Below the pieces are notes generated by a model, which saw only the letters and a list, made by a program, of their open reading frames with translations, ran no database searches and had not been told where the DNA came from. DNA of 20,213 nucleotides from Pseudomonadota bacterium (GTDB lineage: Bacteria; Pseudomonadota; Alphaproteobacteria; Acetobacterales; Acetobacteraceae). The stretch spans positions 1-20,213 of the forward strand of contig JAKBCH010000032.1 in NCBI GenBank assembly GCA_021808055.1, written 5' to 3'. The position numbers were made by a program, and so were the translations under genes. Positions 1 through 6,251 of the stretch are shown here, in pieces (within the stretch, counting starts at the first letter, position 1; each line of letters starts with the position of its first letter).

Positions 1-351
1 TTGCACAAAACGCAGGAATGCGTGATTGCCGTACCGCCCGCCAGCCTCGCCAAAATCGTCACCGATATTGGCAATTGCACCGGCGGAGACACGGATAAAT
101 TCGGCTGCTTCGGCCTCTCCCTCCTGCCCGCCTCGGACGTCGCTGCCCCCTTGATCGGCGAGGCCATGGTCAATCTGGAATGCAGGGTGAAGGATATGAA
201 GCTGGTGAAACCCTACAACCTCTTCGTGCTGGAATGTGTGAAAGCCTGGGAAAACCCTCACCTCAAGGACGCGCCGATGCTGCACCATCACGGCTACGGA
301 AATTTCTCCGTGGATGGCGAGCACATCCAGATAAAATCCAGAATGCGCTGA
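1..351 (+). CDS. Flavin reductase-like (FMN-binding split barrel) protein, 3' part
   Basis: The reading frame is open from the window edge, so the start lies upstream; the TTG at base 1 is probably not the real start. About 116 residues remain of a family usually 170-200 long. Visible family features are the ECVIAVP strand, the phrase 'LVKPYNLFVLECVKAW' and the late HHHGYG(N)F segment, all typical of the C-terminal half of flavin reductase-like/flavoredoxin proteins that bind FMN and reduce it or transfer electrons. It ends in TGA at 349-351, three bases before the stop codon of the convergent gene on the minus strand, which leaves no room for a terminator. Substrate and partner cannot be told from this fragment. 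Confidence 0.72.
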   Translation: MHKTQECVIAVPPASLAKIVTDIGNCTGGDTDKFGCFGLSLLPASDVAAPLIGEAMVNLECRVKDMKLVKPYNLFVLECVKAWENPHLKDAPMLHHHGYGNFSVDGEHIQIKSRMR

Positions 352-354
352 GCT

Positions 355-1341
355 TCAAACCTCCGGAAATTTCGGTATCAGTCCGCTCGCCTCGGCCATC
401 GCCCGGCTTTCGGCAATCGAGGCACTCACCATCAGCGCCGCCGCCAAGGCGTGCTTGCCCGCCAGCCCGTCCACCACCACAGGCGCACCATCCAGGCACG
501 CGGCAAAAAACGCCTCATGCTCGGCGGAAAGCGCGTCATGGTCCTGCCAGCCCGCCTGCTCAATGCCGAACTCAGGAAACCCCGGCACCTTCACCCCAAT
601 CCCCCGTCCCACCAGCGTCAATTTCCGTGCCGAGAAATCCACCGTCAAATAGCCAGTCTGCGAGAATATCCGCATCTTGCGTTCGGTCTTCAGCGATATC
701 CGGCTGGCGGTAATTGTCGCCACCGCCCCGCTCGCAAAGCGTATCCGCGCATTGGCGATGTCATCGAAGGTGCTGGCCACGGGTGCCCCCACCGCGTCCA
801 CGCTCACCACCTCGGAATCCGCCAGCGTTAAAATCAAATCCAGATCATGGATCATCAAATCCAGAATCACGGAAACATCCGTGCCGCGCGGCTTGAAGGG
901 TGCAATCCGCACAGCTTCTATATAAAGCGGCCGCCCCATGCGGCTGGCCAGCGCCCCGTGTGCCGCGGAAAACCGCTCCAGATGCCCTACTTGCAAAACC
1001 ACGCCCGCCTGCGCCGCCAGGGAAATCAGCTCATCCGCCTGCGCCAGCGTCGCGGCAATGGGTTTTTCCACCAGCACATGCTTGCCTGCTCGCAGCGCCC
1101 GGGCGGCGTGTTCGTAATGATATTCCGCCGGGGCGGCGATAATCACCGCCTCCGCCTCGGCCAGAATCTCCTCCACGGATTTAACCGGGCAGCCCGCTTC
1201 CCAGGCCACTTCCTTGGCGCGGGCGGGGTTCGGGTCCGCCAGGCCAATCAGCCCCGCGCGCGCCGCCCCGGCCAGTTTCAACGCATGGTAGCGGCCAAAA
1301 TGCCCCGCCCCGATCAGCCCTACCTGCAAACGCTTGCTCAT
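355..1341 (-). CDS. Gfo/Idh/MocA family NAD(P)-dependent oxidoreductase, GnnA-like
   Basis: A 328-residue oxidoreductase. The N-terminal Rossmann fold starts VGLIGAGHFGRYHA (GAGHFG about residues 11-16). The family's catalytic-lysine motif EKP lies at 92-94, followed by QVGHLERF (117-124) and a C-terminal sheet domain with DVSVILDLMIHDLDLI (155-170). The block IAPFKPRGTD, MIHDLDLI and DIANARIRF resembles the GnnA branch, UDP-N-acetylglucosamine 3-dehydrogenases that make 2,3-diamino-sugar lipid A, better than inositol or glucose-fructose enzymes. That sub-family call is made from memory. The frame could extend 24 codons upstream, but only the ATG at 1339-1341 fits the family's usual start. 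It is divergent from secD and convergent with the flavin reductase gene. No gnnB-like aminotransferase is in the window, so the substrate remains inferred. Confidence 0.87.
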   Translation of the reverse strand: MSKRLQVGLIGAGHFGRYHALKLAGAARAGLIGLADPNPARAKEVAWEAGCPVKSVEEILAEAEAVIIAAPAEYHYEHAARALRAGKHVLVEKPIAATLAQADELISLAAQAGVVLQVGHLERFSAAHGALASRMGRPLYIEAVRIAPFKPRGTDVSVILDLMIHDLDLILTLADSEVVSVDAVGAPVASTFDDIANARIRFASGAVATITASRISLKTERKMRIFSQTGYLTVDFSARKLTLVGRGIGVKVPGFPEFGIEQAGWQDHDALSAEHEAFFAACLDGAPVVVDGLAGKHALAAALMVSASIAESRAMAEASGLIPKFPEV

Positions 1342-1429
1342 GTCTTTGCGCTCTATTCTGCTATGGGCTTGCACGCAACGCTTTGCCCCGCCATACGGCA
1401 AGCGGTTTGGCATTATTTCGGAGCCCGCG

Positions 1430-3007
1430 TTGCTTTATTTCAGCCGTGCGAAAACATTTGGTATCCTGCTCGTCTGCGGGTTGGGGGTGCTGCTCAGCCT
1501 GCCCAATCTATGGGCGCGGCCCGGCTGGTGGCCTGGATTCATGCCCTGGAACCAGGTGCATCTGGGGCTAGACCTGAAAGGCGGTTCGTATCTGCTATTG
1601 CAGATCGACACGAACGCCATCCAGAAACAAGATCTCGATTCGCTGGTTGGCGAGGCACGGCAAACGCTCGTAAAGGCCGGGCTTGGCTATAAAGACCTGC
1701 ACGCGGATTTGCAGTCGCATCAGGTTCTCCTCACCCCGCTGGATGGCCAAAGCCCGCAGGCTTTGGCGGCGCTGCAAGGGCTTATCACCTATCTGCCCAA
1801 CTCCCCCACGCCCAGCCTTGCCGTGGCACAGATGCCGGATGGCTCCATCGCCCTCTCCATCCCCGCCCAGGCGCAAACCGCGCGCAACACCCAGGCGGTG
1901 CAGCAGGCCATCACCATCATCCAGCGCCGTATTGATGGCTCCGGCGTGCTGAACCCGCAAATCCAGCGCCAGGGCCAAGACCAGATTGTGGTGCAGCTCC
2001 CCGGCATTTCAGACCCAGGCCGGGTGAAAACGCTCATCGGCACCACCGCACATATGACCTTCCAAATGGTCGATTCCAGCGCCGCACCGGGCCAACCCGC
2101 GCCTTTGGGTGATGAGTGGTTGCCAATGTACAACGACCCACAGCAGCAGATGGCGGTACAAACCCAGGTCGCGGTGGATGGTGCGAGCCTGCAAAATGCC
2201 CAGGCCAGCACAGACCCGCAAACCGGCGAATGGGTGGTGAACTTCACCCTCAATGCCGTCGGCGCGCGAGAATTCGCAGACACGACCACCGAAAATGTGG
2301 GCAAGCTGTTCGCCATTGTGCTGGACGGCAAAATTATCGAAGCCCCGGTCATCCGTGAACCGATCACCGGCGGCCAGGGGCAGATCTCCGGCAATTTCAC
2401 CCCGCAATCGGCTACCGATCTCGCGTTGCTGCTGCGCGCGGGCGCCCTGCCCGCCCCGCTGAACATTGTTGAAGAACAAAGCGTGGGGCCAGAGCTGGGC
2501 GCGGATGCCATCCGTGCTGGTGCCCTCTCGCTCGGGGCTGGCTTTTTGCTGGTGCTGTTCTTTATGGCGCTGTTCTATGGGCTGTTCGGCTGGTTCGCGA
2601 ATGTGGCCCTCATTGCCAACCTGGTGCTGATGCTGGCCATCCTCTCGGTAATGGGGGCAACCCTCACGCTGCCGGGCATGGCGGGTATCCTGCTCACCCT
2701 CGGCATGGCGGTGGATGCCAACATCCTCATCAACGAGCGCGTGCGCGAGGAAGTGAAGAACGGTCGCAAACCGCTGGCCGCCTTGGAGGCCGGGTATAAG
2801 CGCGCCTACGGCACCATCATCGATTCCAACGTGACCACGCTGCTGGCCCATATCACGCTGTTCATCTTCGGCTCCCCGCCGGTGCGCGGCTTCGCGGTAA
2901 CCATCTGCGCCGGCATCATCACCACCATGTTCACCGCCACGGTGGTGGTGCGGCTTATCACCTCGCGCTGGTATGCCGCCCGCCGCCCTGCTGCCCTGCC
3001 CGTCTAG
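1430..3007 (+). CDS. secD: Protein translocase subunit SecD
   Basis: A 525-residue inner-membrane subunit of the SecDF complex, which uses the proton gradient to pull exported proteins from the SecYEG channel. There is one N-terminal membrane helix (about 8-26), the LGLDLKGG motif at 45-52, and a large periplasmic P1 region with IIQRRIDGSGV and QRQGQDQIVVQLPG. A C-terminal five-helix bundle follows, with the signature GMAVDANILINERVREE from about residue 425. The frame is open back to an ATG at 1334, but I chose TTG at 1430: it gives the usual SecD start M-L-Y-F-S-R and has CGGAG (1419-1423) six bases before it. The longer start would run into the divergent dehydrogenase gene. yajC, often just upstream of secD, is absent here. 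secF follows after 8 bases. Confidence 0.97.
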   Translation: MLYFSRAKTFGILLVCGLGVLLSLPNLWARPGWWPGFMPWNQVHLGLDLKGGSYLLLQIDTNAIQKQDLDSLVGEARQTLVKAGLGYKDLHADLQSHQVLLTPLDGQSPQALAALQGLITYLPNSPTPSLAVAQMPDGSIALSIPAQAQTARNTQAVQQAITIIQRRIDGSGVLNPQIQRQGQDQIVVQLPGISDPGRVKTLIGTTAHMTFQMVDSSAAPGQPAPLGDEWLPMYNDPQQQMAVQTQVAVDGASLQNAQASTDPQTGEWVVNFTLNAVGAREFADTTTENVGKLFAIVLDGKIIEAPVIREPITGGQGQISGNFTPQSATDLALLLRAGALPAPLNIVEEQSVGPELGADAIRAGALSLGAGFLLVLFFMALFYGLFGWFANVALIANLVLMLAILSVMGATLTLPGMAGILLTLGMAVDANILINERVREEVKNGRKPLAALEAGYKRAYGTIIDSNVTTLLAHITLFIFGSPPVRGFAVTICAGIITTMFTATVVVRLITSRWYAARRPAALPV

Positions 3008-3015
3008 GAGCGACC

Positions 3016-3963
3016 ATGTTCACAAAACCGGCTTTCCGCTTCGTTCCAGACGGAACCAAAATCCGCTTCATGAATGGCCGCTTCGCCGGGCTTATCACCT
3101 CGGCGGTGCTCTCCCTCGGCTCGATTGTCCTGTTTTTCCACCCTGGCTTGAATATGGGGCTGGATTTTAAAGGCGGCGTGGTGCTGCAAGTGCAAACGCC
3201 ACAGAAAACAGATTTCTCTGCCTTGCGTTCGGCCCTCGCCGGGGCCGGGCTGGCGGATGCAGCTCTGCAATCAGCCGGCACCCAGGGTAACGAGGTGCTG
3301 ATAAGTCTGGAAAGCCGCAGCAACGCCGCCGCCACCCAAACCGCCATTGGCGAAGTGCAAACGGCGCTGAACAAGGCCGCACCCGGTGCGGTGATCCAGT
3401 CAACTCAGGCTGTGGGCGCTTCGGTTTCAAACCAGCTTTTTACCCAGGGGTTGGAGGCATTGGGCCTCTCCTTCGTGATGATCCTGCTCTATATCTGGTT
3501 CCGGTTTGAATGGCAGTTTGCCGTCGGCGCAGTGGTGACGTTGATTCTGGACACCACCAAAACCATCGGCTTCATGGTCATTACCCGCATTCCGTTCGAT
3601 CTCGTAACTATCGCCGCCATTCTCACCATCATCGGCTATTCCACCAACGACAAGGTGGTGGTGTATGACCGGGTGCGGGAAAATCTGCGCAAATACAAAA
3701 CCATGAACCTGCGGGAGCTTATTGATCTTTCAATCAACGAGACGTTGAACAGAACGCTCGGCACCTCCGGCACCGTGTTTCTGGCAGCATTGCCGCTGGC
3801 ACTGTTTGGCGGCTCGGCACTTTCCGGTTTTGCCTGGATCATGCTGTTCGGGATCGTGGTCGGAACCTCCTCCTCCATCTTTATTGCCGCACCTATCCTG
3901 CTGTTTCTGGGCGAGCACAGGCTGCGCCGCTCCACCGTCGCGCCTAAAAAACCTGCGAAATAG
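3016..3963 (+). CDS. secF: Protein translocase subunit SecF
   Basis: A 315-residue partner of SecD in the inner membrane. One N-terminal helix is followed by NMGLDFKGG (46-54), a small periplasmic domain, and a five-helix bundle carrying GYSTNDKVVVYDRVREN (about 207-223), the SecF-specific form of the SecD/F motif. The ATG at 3016 is preceded by GGAG at 3007-3010, which overlaps the secD TAG stop, so translation of the two is probably coupled. The length is normal for alphaproteobacterial SecF. A hairpin lies 30 bases past the stop and may end the transcript. Confidence 0.97.
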   Translation: MFTKPAFRFVPDGTKIRFMNGRFAGLITSAVLSLGSIVLFFHPGLNMGLDFKGGVVLQVQTPQKTDFSALRSALAGAGLADAALQSAGTQGNEVLISLESRSNAAATQTAIGEVQTALNKAAPGAVIQSTQAVGASVSNQLFTQGLEALGLSFVMILLYIWFRFEWQFAVGAVVTLILDTTKTIGFMVITRIPFDLVTIAAILTIIGYSTNDKVVVYDRVRENLRKYKTMNLRELIDLSINETLNRTLGTSGTVFLAALPLALFGGSALSGFAWIMLFGIVVGTSSSIFIAAPILLFLGEHRLRRSTVAPKKPAK

Positions 3964-3993
3964 AGATCGTGTTAATTTTTTAATCGCGCCGGG

Positions 3994-4034
3994 CGTATAA
4001 AAATGATACACGCGGCCCGTGAGATTTTTATACG
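3994..4034 (+). terminator. Nested hairpin after secF, possible terminator
   Basis: CGTATAAAAAT (3994-4004) and ATTTTTATACG (4024-4034) are exact 11-bp inverted copies. Inside them CACG (4009-4012) pairs with CGTG (4018-4021) around a CGGCC loop. Read as RNA, this is an A-tract, a short GC stem and a T-tract, the shape of a bidirectional terminator, although the GC core is weak. A protein-binding operator for the downstream EAL gene is an alternative. Confidence 0.45.
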
Positions 4035-4053
4035 AATTTTGGTTATTTAGACA

Positions 4054-4800
4054 GTGCCTCTAAGCGAGCCAAATATTACGCTCGTTGCGTCACTTCGGCT
4101 ACGCTACCAGCCAATCATCCGGTTGGAGGATGGCGAAATCAGCCATGTCGAGGTTCTTGCCAGAGTATTGAGTGAAGACGGACAATTACTTGGCCCCGAG
4201 AGCGTTGTTGCGGCCATGGAGACCCCAAACCGGGCCCTTTACCTCACACGCGCCATTATGCAGCGCGCCTTATCCGAGTATCAGGCGCGGGGGCTTTGCG
4301 CATATCAACTGCCACTGGCTTTCAACTTGCCCCTCAATGTTCTGGTGCATCCTGGTATTGTGCAGGGCATTGAAGCCCTGCGGGAAAACCATGGCATCGC
4401 GGCCGGGTTATTACGGTTCGAGCTAACCGAGACCCAACCGGTTCATGATATCAGGCTGGCGGAAGAAAGCATTAAGGCATTGCGCGATGCCGGGTATAAG
4501 CTGGCGCTTGATGATATTGTGCCGGCCACGCCTTTTCTGCCCGCGTTGATGAAAACTGCCGTAGGTGCTGTGAAACTCGACCGCTCAGTGGTGATGGATA
4601 CCAGCCCAGGTGCCCGGAATTTCATTCTGAAAATTACCCGCCTCGCCGCCAGCCGGTTGCAGGATATTATCGCCGAAGGAATTGAAACCGCCGCACAACT
4701 GACACGGATGCGGGAACTTGGCGCAACGCACGGCCAGGGCTTCTTGTTTGCAAAGCCGCTGGCGGCGGAGGAACTGGCCCTTCGGCTTTGCGAAGGCTAG
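4054..4800 (+). CDS. Stand-alone EAL-domain protein (c-di-GMP phosphodiesterase or degenerate relative)
   Basis: A 248-residue protein made of a single EAL domain with no sensor, GGDEF or membrane segment, so presumably cytoplasmic. EAL enzymes cut cyclic di-GMP to pGpG using metal ions. The signature is EVL (E33). Other expected catalytic or metal positions are present: N91, E123/E126 in ELTE, D153-D154, K174, E208 in AEGIE and Q228 in HGQGF. Loop 6, normally DDFGTG, reads D-D-I-V-P-A-T-P, which may weaken dimer coupling or activity; the protein could be a slow enzyme or a c-di-GMP binder. The start is GTG at 4054 with no clear Shine-Dalgarno site, and no in-frame ATG offers a better start. 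The stop TAG forms the left edge of the repeat-like element at 4798-4903. Confidence 0.88.
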   Translation: MPLSEPNITLVASLRLRYQPIIRLEDGEISHVEVLARVLSEDGQLLGPESVVAAMETPNRALYLTRAIMQRALSEYQARGLCAYQLPLAFNLPLNVLVHPGIVQGIEALRENHGIAAGLLRFELTETQPVHDIRLAEESIKALRDAGYKLALDDIVPATPFLPALMKTAVGAVKLDRSVVMDTSPGARNFILKITRLAASRLQDIIAEGIETAAQLTRMRELGATHGQGFLFAKPLAAEELALRLCEG

Positions 4801-4903
4801 AGCAAAATCAGACCAAACGGACACGTTTGATCGGATTAAGTTGCTCGCTTAAACAGAGAGTTAAAGCGATTTGCATGAACCGGCGTGAACGGAAACCGCT
4901 CTA
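4798..4903. repeat. 106-bp hairpin-rich intergenic element, probably a dispersed repeat
   Basis: The element starts TAGAGC (4798-4803) and ends GCTCTA (4898-4903), a 6-bp terminal inverted repeat. Inside are an imperfect hairpin 4801-4819/4824-4845 (17 of 19 pairs with a 3-base bulge) and a second hairpin 4845-4854/4860-4869 (9 of 10 pairs, loop AGAGA). The outer end of the third part also pairs imperfectly (4865-4874 with 4891-4900, about 8 of 10). It fills the gap between two converging genes and contains both stop codons. Its build resembles short palindromic intergenic repeats common in alphaproteobacteria, but only one copy lies in this window, so repeat status is inferred. Confidence 0.55.
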
Positions 4904-5836
4904 AGATAGCGCGAAGCGCCGCCTTGCATCTCCCTGAAGCCGCGCCACGCGGGTACGCCAGCTTTCGCTCTGCTCAGCCAGCGCCGCCATCGCCAAATTA
5001 TCCGGATGCTCAACGGTGTCGGGTTCTAATTCCCTCACCGCATTTTCGTCTTTCAGCTTCAACAAATGCGCCAGCACATTGCGTTGCGCGGCCGCCTTCA
5101 AAAACAAATCCTGCTTGCCGTAAAGCCTGGCGGCCAGCCCGGCGATACTCCATTCCCGTCGCGCCAGTTGCGCCAGCAGCGATTGTTCGCGTTTCTGGCG
5201 ATGCGCCAGCAACTGGGCGGTGAGGCGGCGGGGCTGAGGCAGCAACGGCCCATGGCCCGGCAGAAACACATCATCGTCACGGGAAAGCAAAAGCTGCAAA
5301 GAGCGGTAATAATCTCCCATATCGCCATCCGGCGGGCTGACGATGGAGGAAGACCAGGACATGACATGATCCCCGCTGAACAAAATCTTTTCTCCCGCCG
5401 TGCCAAGGAGGGCAAAGCAGAGATGATCGGCCGCGTGGCCTGGGGTAAACACCGCCGTAAAACCCGAAATTTCATCGCCATCACCAAGCATGATATCCGG
5501 CGTGAATCCCTGCTTGGGCAAAGGCGCATAAGCCGCCACGGGCGCGCCGCAGGCAGCCTTCAAGCCTGGCAAAGCGCCATAATGGTCCGCATGGGTGTGG
5601 GTGAGTAAAATAAGGCAGATCGGGCGATTGGCGGCTGCTTTGAGAATATCCGCGACATGTTCGGCATCTTCCGGTCCCGGATCGACCACTACCAGCCCAT
5701 CATCGCGCTCCAACAGATAAGTATTGGTGCCGTGATAAGTCATCACGCCGGGATTGTCGGCGACGATCCGGGTTATCCCCGGCAAAACGTCAAGGGCAGC
5801 GTGGCGTGGCGGCGTGGCTTCGGTCAAAAATCCCAT
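4901..5836 (-). CDS. MBL-fold metallohydrolase, LACTB2-like, with C-terminal winged helix
   Basis: A 311-residue hydrolase with two metal sites. Near the N-terminus is the sub-family phrase GVMTYHGTNTYLL (30-42), shared with LACTB2-type proteins. The metal ligands are THTHADH (H80, H82, D84, H85), H134 in PGHA, D156 in SGDH and H195 in PGHG. The last ~100 residues fit the winged-helix domain usual in this group. Human LACTB2 is an endoribonuclease, but bacterial members are mostly annotated only as hydrolases, so the substrate is unknown. The frame is open 47 codons further upstream, but that part is translated in another frame as a small membrane protein; ATG at 5836 gives the normal family start. 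The gene lies 55 bases after the small gene, probably in the same transcript. Confidence 0.88.
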   Translation of the reverse strand: MGFLTEATPPRHAALDVLPGITRIVADNPGVMTYHGTNTYLLERDDGLVVVDPGPEDAEHVADILKAAANRPICLILLTHTHADHYGALPGLKAACGAPVAAYAPLPKQGFTPDIMLGDGDEISGFTAVFTPGHAADHLCFALLGTAGEKILFSGDHVMSWSSSIVSPPDGDMGDYYRSLQLLLSRDDDVFLPGHGPLLPQPRRLTAQLLAHRQKREQSLLAQLARREWSIAGLAARLYGKQDLFLKAAAQRNVLAHLLKLKDENAVRELEPDTVEHPDNLAMAALAEQSESWRTRVARLQGDARRRFALS

Positions 5837-5891
5837 TTCCGCACCATGCAATGCGGCAAAGGGCCGGGCAATGCGCTGGCGAGCAGGGCTG

Positions 5892-6059
5892 CTAGCCGAA
5901 GGTGTAGGCCAGCCAGAGGGCGCCCAAAACCAGAACGGCACAAGCCACGCCAAGAACGATGGGTAACATGGTTCCACCGCCGCTCGTTCGGCTCAAGCCA
6001 TGAGGAAGGCGTTCCTGATGCCGCGCGAGGCTGGCATTGAAATCTTTCATTTCCAACAT
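5892..6059 (-). CDS. Small 55-residue membrane protein, hypothetical
   Basis: On the minus strand, ATG at 6057-6059 opens 55 codons ending in TAG (5892-5894). The protein has a charged, soluble first half (KDFNASLARHQERLPHG) and a flexible S-G-G-G-T linker. It ends in a single hydrophobic stretch, LPIVLGVACAVLVLGALWLA, followed by Y-T-F-G. This is the shape of a tail-anchored inner-membrane protein with a cytoplasmic N-terminus. AGG sits six bases before the ATG; a second ATG at 6050 is possible. It would be first in a two-gene unit with the MBL hydrolase. I do not recognise a family. A chance frame is possible, but the sharp membrane segment placed just before the stop argues for a real gene. 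Confidence 0.6.
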   Translation of the reverse strand: MLEMKDFNASLARHQERLPHGLSRTSGGGTMLPIVLGVACAVLVLGALWLAYTFG

Positions 6060-6251
6060 GTTATACCTATATCTTGCGATAACGCCGCGGCGTTTGCAGG
6101 CGCATCGCCCGTTATTTATTTAGAGAAACAATTATGCGCCTCAGCCCCCTTAAAATGCAACAAAAACCGCATGGAACCCCAAAGCTTGCCGGGCTTTCGT
6201 ATCTCCTCAGGTCGACATCGCGCGGTGTGCGAGTAATCTAGGGGAATGGCC
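6060..6251. other. Divergent intergenic region between the small membrane gene and the DUF445 gene
   Basis: About 190 bases with no gene I can support. It must hold promoters for both directions. A perfect 14-base palindrome, AACGCCGCGGCGTT, lies at 6081-6094. The stretch 6113-6135 is AT-rich. No convincing -35/-10 pair could be fixed on either strand. Confidence 0.5.
6081..6094. promoter_or_regulatory. Perfect 14-bp palindrome, possible operator
   Basis: AACGCCGCGGCGTT reads the same on both strands and lies 21 bases upstream of the small membrane-protein start, a usual place for a repressor site. GC-rich palindromes also arise by chance in such genomes, and no regulator is identified. Confidence 0.3.

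Noticed and set aside
847..1692. A 281-codon plus-strand frame across the dehydrogenase and secD start
   Set aside because: It runs antisense to the dehydrogenase and out of frame with secD; the composition is typical of a shadow.
2009..2851. A 280-codon open frame on the minus strand inside secD
   Set aside because: It lies opposite a certain gene, its product is rich in His, Gln and Arg without any domain, and such long antisense frames are common in GC-rich DNA.
5837..5977. Upstream extension of the MBL hydrolase frame
   Set aside because: The extension has no homology to the family, and its DNA encodes the hydrophobic end of the small membrane protein in another frame.
6234..6246. TAATCT as a -10 box giving a leaderless DUF445 mRNA
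   Set aside because: The match is weak and a good Shine-Dalgarno site, AGGGG, lies directly after it, which favours a normal leader and the ATG at 6252.
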